Below are positions 8,291 to 15,889 of a stretch of 33,741 nucleotides of DNA, one piece after another. Source of the stretch: an uncultured Clostridium sp. (lineage in GTDB: Bacteria; Bacillota; Clostridia; TANB77; CAG-508); the NCBI GenBank assembly GCA_900554635.1, contig USHY01000011.1, positions 1 to 33,741 of the forward strand, read 5' to 3'. Every line of letters begins with the position of its first letter. The first letter of the stretch is position 1. The notes under the pieces were generated by a model. That model searched no databases and was not told the DNA's origin. It worked only from the letters and a program-made list of their open reading frames with translations. A program made the position numbers and the translations under genes.

Positions 8291-9136
8291 ATGCTAGAAG
8301 TTTTAGAAGATACAATTATAGATAGCTTAAAGTTAATACCATTTTTGTTTATAACATACATAATAATGGAACTTATTGAGCATAAAGCAAGTAAAAAAAC
8401 CGAAAAGATAATCAAAAAATCAGGAAGACTAGGACCAATTGTAGGAAGCTTATTAGGCGTTATTCCACAATGTGGTTTTTCAGCAGTTGCTGCAAATTTT
8501 TATGCAGGGAAAATAATAACTAGAGGAACTTTGATTGCAATATTTTTATCAACATCAGATGAAATGCTTCCAGTTCTAATCTCAGAAGGAACAAATATTG
8601 GTTTAATTCTTCAAATACTTGCAATAAAAGTTATTATTGGAATGGGACTTGGAATTTGTATAGATTTACTAGAAAGAAAGCAAGAGAAAGATGAAGAAAA
8701 AACTCATATACATCAAATCTGTGAAGATGAAAATTGCCATTGTGATGAAGAGGGAATTGTAAAATCTTCAATAAAACATACTCTTCAAATATTTGCATAC
8801 ATTTTAGTAATAAGCTTAATCATAAATTTTATTATATATGGAATTGGAGAAGAAAAAATTGCCAATTTGGTTGTTGATGTGCCAATTGTAGGAACTTTAA
8901 TTTCTGCATTAATTGGAATTATTCCAAATTGTGCAAGCTCAATAATTTTAACAGAATTATTCCTTGGAAAAATAATAACAATGGGACAAATGATAGCAGG
9001 ATTATTAGTAAATTCTGGCATAGGAATTCTTGTCTTGTTTAAAGTAAACAAAAATGTGAAGGAAAACTTAAAAATTTTAGGAATACTTTATATTATAGGA
9101 ATAACATCAGGAATATTGTTAGACTTAATAGCATAG
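8291..9136 (+). CDS. ArsP_2-type permease (putative arsenic efflux/manganese transporter family)
   Basis: This 281-residue membrane protein has about eight helices arranged as two related halves. Each half carries the same signature, GVIPQCGFSAVAANFYAGKI in the first and GIIPNCASSIILTELFLGKI in the second, separated by a cytosolic His/Cys-rich loop (HIHQICEDENCHCDEE, about residues 137-152) likely to bind metal. This duplicated P-x-C layout is that of PF11449, annotated as arsenic efflux or putative manganese transporter; the substrate cannot be fixed from sequence. The start follows AGAGGAGG. It is 11 bp downstream of rsmA and so likely in the same operon. Confidence 0.7.
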   Translation: MLEVLEDTIIDSLKLIPFLFITYIIMELIEHKASKKTEKIIKKSGRLGPIVGSLLGVIPQCGFSAVAANFYAGKIITRGTLIAIFLSTSDEMLPVLISEGTNIGLILQILAIKVIIGMGLGICIDLLERKQEKDEEKTHIHQICEDENCHCDEEGIVKSSIKHTLQIFAYILVISLIINFIIYGIGEEKIANLVVDVPIVGTLISALIGIIPNCASSIILTELFLGKIITMGQMIAGLLVNSGIGILVLFKVNKNVKENLKILGILYIIGITSGILLDLIA

Positions 9137-9151
9137 GAGTTGTATTATTTC

Positions 9152-9582
9152 ATGAAAAAAATTTATTTTATACTTACAGATGCAGGAACCATTTTAGGTA
9201 AAATAATAAAATTAAAAACTGGAAGAAAATATACTCATGTTTCAATTTCACTTGATGAAAATCTGAATGAAATGTATTCATTTTCTCGAATAAAACCGTA
9301 TAATTGCTTCATAGGGGGATTTGTTCATGAAAGACCAAATTGTGGTTCTTATAAGAGATTTAAAAAATAGGTTTGGCTTATATACTTTTCAATAAAAAAA
9401 TACATAGGAAAAACCACTTTTATTGTGCAGAATTTTTAAAACATGTATTGCAAAATGCAAACATAAGAGTGAACTTGCCAGAAATACCAAGACCAGAAAA
9501 TTTTGAAGACTTGAAGTATGCAAAACCGATATATAGAGGACTTTTGAACAACTATAGAGCAAAAAGGTTAAACTATATTTAA
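9152..9582 (+). pseudogene. Papain-like (NlpC/YiiX-type) amidase, internally shortened and out of frame
   Basis: The N-terminal part (9152-9370, about 72 residues) has the family pattern KIYFILTDAGTILGKIIK, THVSISLD with the catalytic-type His, MYSFSRIKPYN and GGFVHE. The C-terminal part continues in the -1 frame: IGLAYILFNKKIHRKNHFYCAEF with the catalytic-type Cys, then LPEIPRPENFE and a YRGLLNNY tail. The junction is TTT AAA AAA TAG at 9359-9370. Homologues as I remember them have about 40 more residues between KRFKN and IGL, so the gene appears to have lost its middle and also one base (an A-run of six where seven would restore the frame). The ATG at 9152 is preferred to TTG 9140, which abuts AGGAG. 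It may be a pseudogene, an assembly error or a -1 slippage site. Confidence 0.6.
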
Positions 9583-9605
9583 AACAAATAAAGGAATGAT
9601 TTTTA

Positions 9606-10508
9606 ATGGATAGATTTGAATCAACCAAAAGGGCTAGCATTTTTGGAATAATAGGAAATGTTTTTTTACTGATAATTAAGGCAGTTGTTGGAATAGTTAC
9701 CAAAAGCCAAGCGATGATTGCAGACAGCGTAAATAGTGCTGGAGATATTTTTTCATCACTTATGACTTTTATTGGAAACAAAATAGCTAGTAAACCAAAA
9801 GATGATGACCACAATTTGGGACATGGAAAAGCTGAATATATATTTTCAATGCTAGTTAGTATATCAATGGTTTTGGTCGCCATAAAACTGCTCGAAAGCT
9901 CTGTAAAAGCATTATTAAAGCCTGAAGGATATTTATTCTCCATATGGCTTGTTATAGTCTGTATTGTAACAATTGGTATAAAATTAACATTATATGCTTA
10001 CACACATTCTTTGGCAAAAAAACACAATAATATTTTACTTGAAGCAAATGCAAAAGACCATATAAATGATTGCTTTGTAACAACATTCAACCTTATAGCA
10101 TCTCTTTTAAGCTTAGCAGGAATATTGTGGTTTGATGGTGTAGTAGGTATTGGAATTTCAATTTGGATATTATGGACAGGTATTCAAATTTTTATTGATA
10201 GTTATAATGTTTTAATGGATAAATCAATAAGTGAAGAAAACAAGCAAAAAGTACTTGATATAATAAAAACACACAAAGAAATAAAAAGAGTAGAACACTT
10301 TAATGCAACACCAGTTGGATATAAATATCAAATATCATTTACCATTTATATAGATGGAGATTTAACAACATTTGAAAGCCATGAAATAGCTAATAAATTA
10401 GAAAAAGAGATAGACAAATTAGATGAAATATATTTAACAGTAATACATGTGAATCCAATCAAAATAGAAAAAGGAGAGGACAGTAGTGAAAAACAAGAAA
10501 ATATATGA
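9606..10508 (+). CDS. Cation diffusion facilitator (CDF) divalent-metal exporter
   Basis: This 300-residue protein has six membrane helices in the first two thirds and a cytosolic C-terminal domain (about 210-300). Metal-site signatures are present: ADSVNSAGD in helix 2, the DDDHNLGHGKAEY linker with its His/Asp cluster, and EANAKDHINDCF in helix 5 (HxxxD). These place it in the CDF family, FieF/MamM-like, which exports Zn, Fe, Mn or Cd in exchange for protons. Metal specificity cannot be told from sequence. Its last 23 bp overlap the next gene, so it is the first gene of a two-gene unit. Confidence 0.85.
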   Translation: MDRFESTKRASIFGIIGNVFLLIIKAVVGIVTKSQAMIADSVNSAGDIFSSLMTFIGNKIASKPKDDDHNLGHGKAEYIFSMLVSISMVLVAIKLLESSVKALLKPEGYLFSIWLVIVCIVTIGIKLTLYAYTHSLAKKHNNILLEANAKDHINDCFVTTFNLIASLLSLAGILWFDGVVGIGISIWILWTGIQIFIDSYNVLMDKSISEENKQKVLDIIKTHKEIKRVEHFNATPVGYKYQISFTIYIDGDLTTFESHEIANKLEKEIDKLDEIYLTVIHVNPIKIEKGEDSSEKQENI

Positions 10509-12045
10509 AGCAATAGTAATTATTGTAATATCTTTTATATGTGGAATAATATTATTTTATCAAACTCAAAAAGTAGGTTTTCATGAAGATGAAGCATATT
10601 CAATAGCATCATCTGTAAACCCAACCAATGGACTTATGGTAGCATATGATAATGGAACAATAAATTCAGAATCAATACCAATTTGGCTAACTAGAGAATA
10701 TGTTACAGAATACATGACATTGCAACCTAAGAACTTTTTGAATTTTAAGTCTATATATGTGAACCAAGCTTACGACAATCATCCACCATTTTTTTATACT
10801 ATGGTACATTGTGCAAGCATTCTATTAGGAGGAAAATTTAGCACATATACAGTATTTATAGTTAATATAATTGGATTTATTGGAAGTTTAATAGTAATCA
10901 AAAAGATTTGCAAAGAATTAGAAAAAGAGAATCTATTTATTCCAATTATAATTTTTTATGGACTTTCCATGGGAACTATATCTATGGTAATATATCAAAG
11001 AATGTATATGCTACTGACATTTTTTATATTGCTATATTATTATTTAAGTATTCAATTTTATAAAAATGATTTTAAAATTAGCACTAAATTTTCAATAGAA
11101 CTTGGAATTGTAACTGTTTTAGGATTCTTAACACAGTATTATTTTGCAGTTTATGCTTTATTTATATTTGCCATAATAATAATAAAGCTTTTGAGAGAAA
11201 AAAAATTTAAAACAGCACTAACATATTTTTTGCTACATATTGGATATGCAGTAATTGGAATATTAATATTTATTCCATCAATTAACCATTTATTACATTC
11301 AGATAGAGGCTTAAGCAATTTGGCAAATGGTGAGTATTTAAAGCATTTTGCAACTTATATAAAACACTATTTGTATGCTTTTACAATTAGCACAAAAATA
11401 GCAATACCAGTTGCATTAGTTGTTCTTGCAGGAATAATATATGCAATTTATAAAAGCAAAGATAAATTTATCATGTTACTAACAATAATCCCAATACCAA
11501 TATTCTTTGCTTTCACAGTAAAAATGACATCATTCCAAGAATTAAGATACATAATGCCAATAATACCATTTACTGCATTAGCAATATATTTGAGCCTGGA
11601 TGAAATTTTAAAGTTTAAATATAAAAACATTTGCCTAATAATAATGAGTATAATACTTGTATCAATAGGCCTAGTCTTTTCAAAACCGAAATTTTTATTT
11701 GAAGAATACACAAAATCATTAGAAATAGCTCAAAACAACAAGGAAAAATCATTTGTATATATTTACGACAACTTCTTCAACCACATGCAAAGCGTACCAG
11801 AAATGATGATATACAAAAAGACTTTAATAATAAACTATAATAGAGATGAACTAAAATATGTCCTAGAAGATGCAACATTAAATTCAGAGGATTCATATAT
11901 ATTGTTAATAAAAAGCTATATGGATAATGAAAAAATAATAGAAGAAATAAAAACACAAAGCGAATTTAAAAACATAAAACAGCTTTATAATAGCGGAGTT
12001 TCATCAGAAATGATAAGTAATAATATTTATTTAGTATCAAAATAG
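10486..12045 (+). CDS. GT-C-fold membrane glycosyltransferase-like protein (GT39/ArnT-like)
   Basis: This 519-residue protein has about eleven to twelve hydrophobic helices. The first extracytoplasmic loop after helix 1 carries FHEDEAYS (acidic pair at about 34-36), and a second loop has YDNHPPFFY. Both are typical of GT-C enzymes of the PMT/ArnT type that use polyprenyl-phosphate sugars. The C-terminal 120 residues form a soluble domain. The acceptor and sugar are unknown. The GTG start at 10486 is chosen because AAGGAGAGG sits 7 bp upstream; it overlaps the CDF gene by 23 bp. It may act with the surface-glycan genes further downstream. Confidence 0.6.
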   Translation: MKNKKIYEAIVIIVISFICGIILFYQTQKVGFHEDEAYSIASSVNPTNGLMVAYDNGTINSESIPIWLTREYVTEYMTLQPKNFLNFKSIYVNQAYDNHPPFFYTMVHCASILLGGKFSTYTVFIVNIIGFIGSLIVIKKICKELEKENLFIPIIIFYGLSMGTISMVIYQRMYMLLTFFILLYYYLSIQFYKNDFKISTKFSIELGIVTVLGFLTQYYFAVYALFIFAIIIIKLLREKKFKTALTYFLLHIGYAVIGILIFIPSINHLLHSDRGLSNLANGEYLKHFATYIKHYLYAFTISTKIAIPVALVVLAGIIYAIYKSKDKFIMLLTIIPIPIFFAFTVKMTSFQELRYIMPIIPFTALAIYLSLDEILKFKYKNICLIIMSIILVSIGLVFSKPKFLFEEYTKSLEIAQNNKEKSFVYIYDNFFNHMQSVPEMMIYKKTLIINYNRDELKYVLEDATLNSEDSYILLIKSYMDNEKIIEEIKTQSEFKNIKQLYNSGVSSEMISNNIYLVSK

Positions 12046-12088
12046 AAAAAATTACTATAAAAACCTACACAAATAAACAAAAATGTGG

Positions 12089-12094
12089 TAAAAT
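12089..12094 (+). promoter_or_regulatory. -10 element of yebC
   Basis: TAAAAT at 12089-12094 lies 67 bp before the yebC start. The -35 is weak (TACACA near 12066-12071, 17 bp away), so the call is modest. Confidence 0.4.
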
Positions 12095-12110
12095 AGTTAT
12101 GCAAAAGATA

Positions 12111-12127
12111 TATGGATAAAATCCATA
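12111..12127 (+). other. Hairpin in the yebC 5' leader
   Basis: A perfect 7-bp inverted repeat, TATGGAT (12111-12117) against ATCCATA (12121-12127), has a 3-nt loop between the -10 and the ribosome site of yebC. No T-run follows, so it is not a terminator. It could be an mRNA-stabilising hairpin or an operator. Confidence 0.4.
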
Positions 12128-12160
12128 GTAATATATAATAAATTAAAAGGGGGAAAAAAC

Positions 12161-12886
12161 ATGTCAGGACATTCAAAATGGCATAATATTCAAGCAAAAA
12201 AAGGAAAAGCAGATGCAGCTAGAGGAAAAATATTCACAAAACTAGGAAGAGAATTATTAATGGCAGTAAAACAAGGAGGCCCAGACCCTGTTGGAAATTC
12301 TAAGTTAAAAGATGTAATTGCAAAATGTAAAGCAAATAATATGCCAAATGATACAATAAATAATGCAATAAAAAAAGCAGCTGGAGCAGGAAATTCAGAA
12401 AACTATGAAGAAATTACATATGAAGGATATGGACCAAATGGAGTTGCAATGATAGTAAATGCTTCTACAGACAATAAAAACAGAACTGCAGCTGATGTAA
12501 GACATGTATTTGATAAATTTGGAGGAAATCTTGGAACATCAGGTTGCGTATCATATATGTTTGAAAGAAAAGGTGTTATAGTTGTTGAAAAAGCTGAATG
12601 TAAATTAAATGAAGATGATTTAATGATGTTAGCTTTAGATAATGGAGCAGAAAATATGGAATCAGAAGATGAGGTATATGAAATCACATCATCTCCAGAG
12701 GATTTTTCTAAACTTAGCCAAGCATTAGAAGAAAATGGTGTATCTTTCTTAGAAGCAGATGTAAAAATGATACCAAATAGTTATATTTCATTAGATGCTG
12801 ATGGAGTAAGAAGAATGGAATTGATTCTTGAAAAACTAGATGAACTAGATGATGTAATAGATGTATATCATAACTGGGAAGAATAA
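12161..12886 (+). CDS. yebC: YebC/PmpR family protein
   Basis: This 241-residue protein starts MSGHSKWHNIQAKKGKADA, the family's invariant N-terminus, followed by GRELLMAVKQGGPDP, YEGYGPNGVAMIV, NRTAADVRHVF and GNLGTSGCVSYMF. The length is normal. Family members were long annotated as transcription regulators. More recent work shows that they help ribosomes through difficult stretches such as polyproline, the TACO1-like role. The latter is of interest in a genome where a codon appears to stall or re-phase ribosomes, but nothing here links the two directly. The ribosome site is AAAAGGGGG. It converges with tmcAL on a shared terminator. Confidence 0.92.
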   Translation: MSGHSKWHNIQAKKGKADAARGKIFTKLGRELLMAVKQGGPDPVGNSKLKDVIAKCKANNMPNDTINNAIKKAAGAGNSENYEEITYEGYGPNGVAMIVNASTDNKNRTAADVRHVFDKFGGNLGTSGCVSYMFERKGVIVVEKAECKLNEDDLMMLALDNGAENMESEDEVYEITSSPEDFSKLSQALEENGVSFLEADVKMIPNSYISLDADGVRRMELILEKLDELDDVIDVYHNWEE

Positions 12887-12891
12887 AATTA

Positions 12892-12917
12892 AAAGAACGG
12901 CTTTAAAACCGTTCTTT
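12892..12917. terminator. Bidirectional terminator between yebC and tmcAL
   Basis: AAAGAACGG (12892-12900) pairs with CCGTTCTTT (12909-12917) over an 8-nt loop, with A's on one side and T's on the other. It overlaps the tmcAL stop codon (12916-12918) and serves both converging genes. Confidence 0.85.
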
Positions 12918-14152
12918 AACTAGTAATTAATTTTTGTGTATAATCTAAATTAGCATTTGATGCAGTTTTATATTCTAAAGTATAGATATTTGTTGCAAGT
13001 ATATCTTTTTGAAGAATTGACTTCAAAATCTTCATATTCGAATTATTCTTAGAATTTTCCATAAATTGTTTTACAGAAGTTATAACATTAATCTTCTTAT
13101 TACGACTAAGCTCAGAAAGTAGATTCTTGCCATTATTGCTAACACCTAAAACACGAGTATAAGGTATAACCTTTTGAGAATTAGTATAGTCAAGTTTTGT
13201 TATATCTAAAAGTGCATACAATAATATTCTATTTATGCGTGTCAAAGTATAGCGCTTTGACTTAATCATGAACATTAAATTTTCCAAATCATTGCAAGTA
13301 TTTGCAGCCTCTTTAATTTTATATTCTAGCCCTTCAGAAACATCAGGCAAATTAGCTATTTGTTCTATTGACATCATTCGTAATTTATAAATAATTTCCT
13401 TTTCAAACTGCGCAAGGCTAAGCACAAATCTTCCACTTCCAAGTTCATTTTTTAGAATAGAATAAGAAGAAATAGGCATTAAATGCTTTACACTTTGTTT
13501 ATTCAAAAGCATATCTCGAATGGCTGTAGCACTAGCAATATTATTTGAAGCAATCAAACTATTATATTCACTACCTACACGCTTTATTGTAATAGGAGTA
13601 ATATTGTTACCAGTTTGTATAATCTGTTTTAGATATTCAATGCCTAAAATATTATTAGAACCTGAAAGCACACTAGCAGAATTTCTAATATCGTTTATAT
13701 ACAAAAGCAAAGCATTTTCACGGGCCTTTGGAAATGATAAGCCTTTTGCAAGTTCATGGTTAAGCATTGTAACATATTCGGGAGGTTCTTTAAGCAAAAT
13801 TTCTGCGAATTTCTTTAGGGTAGCAACATCACCACATTCACTTCCGAAAGAAAGAAATGTGTTACAACCCAAACTATTTAAAATTTTAACTGCTCCGACT
13901 TGCAAAATTTTCAGCACTTGAAATAGCATAAATAGTTGGAAGTTCAACAACCATATCAGCGCCAGCTTTAAGAGCCATATCAGTTCGAGCCCATTTACTA
14001 ATAAGTGCAGTATTTCCGCGTTCAACGAAATTACCACTCATAATGCAAACAACATAATCAGGCTTTACAACTTTAATAGATTCATTTAATTGATACAAAT
14101 GTCCATTATGAAATGGGTTGTATTCACAAACTACTGCTAAAATTTTGCTCAT
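12916..14152 (-). CDS. tmcAL: tRNA(Met) cytidine acetate ligase TmcAL, needs +1 frameshift at CGG 13897-13895
   Basis: The protein begins MSKILAVVCEYNPFHNGHLYQL with the HxGH nucleotidyl-transferase motif, then MSGNFVERGNTALISKWARTDMAL and VVELPTIYAISSAENFA. At residue 86 the zero frame meets CGG and stops three codons later (13886). Skipping the C gives GAVKILNSLGCNTFLSFGSE and the rest of the family through LGVSNNGKNLLSEL. The total is about 411 residues, the usual length. TmcAL (YlbM) uses ATP and acetate to make N4-acetylcytidine at the wobble base of elongator tRNA(Met). The start at 14152 has AAGGAG at the right distance; an upstream ATG at 14185 is rejected. It is divergent from rnhA and convergent with yebC. 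The reading frame after the shift is free of stops for 326 codons. Confidence 0.9.
13894..13897 (-). other. In-frame CGG(A): +1 recoding site in tmcAL
   Basis: The coding strand reads GCA AGT CGG AGC AGT TAA in the zero frame. Omitting the C gives GCA AGT GGA GCA GTT (Ala-Ser-Gly-Ala-Val), matching the FAxGAV motif of the family. Confidence 0.85.
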
Positions 14153-14169
14153 TAATTTCTCCTTATATA

Positions 14170-14199
14170 TTGATTTTTTAATCACTTTATTGATATAAT
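14170..14199 (+). promoter_or_regulatory. Promoter of rnhA-endoQ-topB
   Basis: TTGATT (14170-14175) and TATAAT (14194-14199) are separated by 18 bp, with TGA before the -10 as an extended element. The start of rnhA is 41 bp downstream. It lies in the 87-bp gap that divides rnhA from the divergent tmcAL. Confidence 0.7.
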
Positions 14200-14239
14200 A
14201 TCACAAGATTATAAAAAACACAATAACTTTGGAGGAATT

Positions 14240-14678
14240 ATGGAAAAAGTAATAATATATACAGATGGAGCCTGTTCAGGAAACCCAGGACCTCGGAGGA
14301 TGGGGCACAATACTAATGCACAAAGATATTAAAAAAGAGATTAATGGCTACATGCCAAACACTACCAACAATATAATGGAAATTACAGCAGTAATAGAGG
14401 GCTTAAAAATGCTAAAATATGAGTGTGAGGTTGAAATATACAGCGATAGTGCTTATGTGGTAAATGCCTTTAACAATCACTGGATTGATGGCTGGATGAA
14501 AAAAAACTGGATAAATTCAAATCATGAACCAGTAAAAAACAAAGAACTATGGCAGGAATTATATGATTTAACAAAAAAACATAAAGTTAAATTCATTAAA
14601 GTAAAAGGTCATAGTGACAATGAATTTAACAATAGATGTGATGAACTAGCACGCCAAGCAATAAAGGATAACAATTAA
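14240..14678 (+). CDS. rnhA: Ribonuclease HI, needs +1 frameshift at CGG 14294
   Basis: The first 18 codons read MEKVIIYTDGACSGNPGP, the canonical RNase HI start with the first catalytic Asp (residue 9). The next zero-frame codon is CGG, and that frame ends at 14332 after 30 residues. Dropping the C gives GGWGTILM, exactly the conserved GPGGWG. It continues with NIMEITAVIEGLK (catalytic Glu), EIYSDSAYVVNAF (Asp) and VKGHSDNEFNNRCDELAR (His and Asp), for a total of about 145 residues. RNase HI cuts the RNA strand of RNA-DNA hybrids. The start follows GGAGG. Everything needed for catalysis beyond Asp9 lies after the shift, so no activity is possible without it. It heads an operon with endoQ and topB. 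Confidence 0.93.
14294..14297 (+). other. In-frame CGG(A): +1 recoding site in rnhA
   Basis: The zero frame reads GGA CCT CGG AGG ATG GGG. Omitting the C gives GGA CCT GGA GGA TGG GGC (Gly-Pro-Gly-Gly-Trp-Gly), an invariant motif of RNase HI. Confidence 0.9.
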
Positions 14679-14693
14679 AAGGAGAGAAAATAA

Positions 14694-15887
14694 ATGTACG
14701 AAATATTTGCAGATTTACATATACACATAGGAAGAAGTGAAAATAACAAACCAATAAAAATAACAGCAGCAAGGTCATTAAACTTTGCAAACATAGCAAA
14801 AGAATGTGCTGACAGGAAAGGAATAAACATAGCAGGAATAATAGATTCAGCCTCACCTTATGTAATTGAGGATATAGAAAATTTCTTGAAAACCGGTGAA
14901 GCTTATGAGATAAAAGATGGAGGAATTATATACAAGGATAAAGTTTGTATAATTCTAGGAAGTGAAATTGAAACTTCTGAGAAAGGACTAAATGGACACA
15001 CAGGAAGTGCTCACAATTTGTGTTATTTCCCATATTTAAGCGATATAAAGGGATTCTCAAATGAAATGAGTCATCACATTAAAAATATAACACTAAGCTC
15101 TCAAAGAGCAGATATATCAGCGTATGAGCTAATAGATATAGTAGAAAAATATAATGGAATATTAATTCCAGCACATTGTTTTACTCCTCACAAAAGCTTT
15201 TACGGAAACTGCACAGATAGATTAGAAAAAGTATTTAGAGAAAAATATAGCAAAGTTCCAGCAATTGAACTTGGTTTAAGTGCTGATACAAACCTTGCAG
15301 ACCATATATCAGAACTAGAAAACAAAACATTTTTAACTAATTCTGATGCGCATTCACTTCCTAAAATTGCAAGAGAATATAACAAAATACTAGTTGAAGA
15401 TATTAGCTTTAAGGAATTCCTAAAAGCACTTAAAAATGAAGATGGAAGAAAAATAATAACAAACTATGGACTAGACCCAAAGCTTGGAAAATACCATAGA
15501 ACATACTGCGAAGTATGCCAAAAAAATATTCCAGGAGAGGCACCGGTTATAAAGTGTGATACATGCGATAGTAGAAATATCACAATGGGTGTGTATGATA
15601 GAATACAAATTATAAAAGACAAAGAAATAAGCAAAAGCCCAGCAAATAGACCTGAATATGTATATCAAATACCCCTTTCATTCATACCAGGGCTTGGAAA
15701 CAAAACAATAGAAAAATTAATATCTCATTTTGGAACAGAAATGAATATATTACATAAATTATCTTTTGATGATTTAGAAGCAGTAGTTGGTGAAAAAAAT
15801 GCAAGAAACATAATAAATGCACGAGAAGGAAAAATGCACATACAAGCCGGTGGAGGCGGAATTTACGGTAAAATAGGAGCTGAATAA
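14694..15887 (+). CDS. Endonuclease Q family protein (PHP domain, zinc finger, helix-hairpin-helix)
   Basis: This 397-residue protein has an N-terminal PHP metal-dependent hydrolase domain (about 1-250) with DLHIHIGRS, IIDSASP, GSEIET, PAHCFTPHKS and TNSDAHS as metal-binding loops. A four-cysteine zinc finger (CEVCQK and CDTC, about 267-290) and a helix-hairpin-helix segment near 325-335 (PLSFIPGLGNKTIEKLI) follow. This is the architecture of EndoQ, which nicks DNA 5' of deaminated bases such as uracil and hypoxanthine; DNA repair is the likely role. The ribosome site is AAAGGAG. It lies 15 bp after rnhA and 2 bp before topB. Six CGG trinucleotides in it all straddle codons. Confidence 0.85.
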   Translation: MYEIFADLHIHIGRSENNKPIKITAARSLNFANIAKECADRKGINIAGIIDSASPYVIEDIENFLKTGEAYEIKDGGIIYKDKVCIILGSEIETSEKGLNGHTGSAHNLCYFPYLSDIKGFSNEMSHHIKNITLSSQRADISAYELIDIVEKYNGILIPAHCFTPHKSFYGNCTDRLEKVFREKYSKVPAIELGLSADTNLADHISELENKTFLTNSDAHSLPKIAREYNKILVEDISFKEFLKALKNEDGRKIITNYGLDPKLGKYHRTYCEVCQKNIPGEAPVIKCDTCDSRNITMGVYDRIQIIKDKEISKSPANRPEYVYQIPLSFIPGLGNKTIEKLISHFGTEMNILHKLSFDDLEAVVGEKNARNIINAREGKMHIQAGGGGIYGKIGAE

Positions 15888-15889
15888 TT

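Noticed and set aside
12916..14037. Long minus-strand reading frame starting at 14037 as an independent gene
   Set aside because: Its first part is out-of-frame sequence overlapping the true N-terminus of TmcAL; only the part after 13896 matches the family.
14182..14190. Small repeat GATT…AATC near the divergent promoter as a regulatory hairpin
   Set aside because: It is only four base pairs in AT-rich DNA; chance is likely.
14270..14300. A prfB-like stimulator (Shine-Dalgarno-like sequence upstream plus slippery codon)
   Set aside because: No common upstream G-rich element and no common P-site codon is seen across the seven sites.
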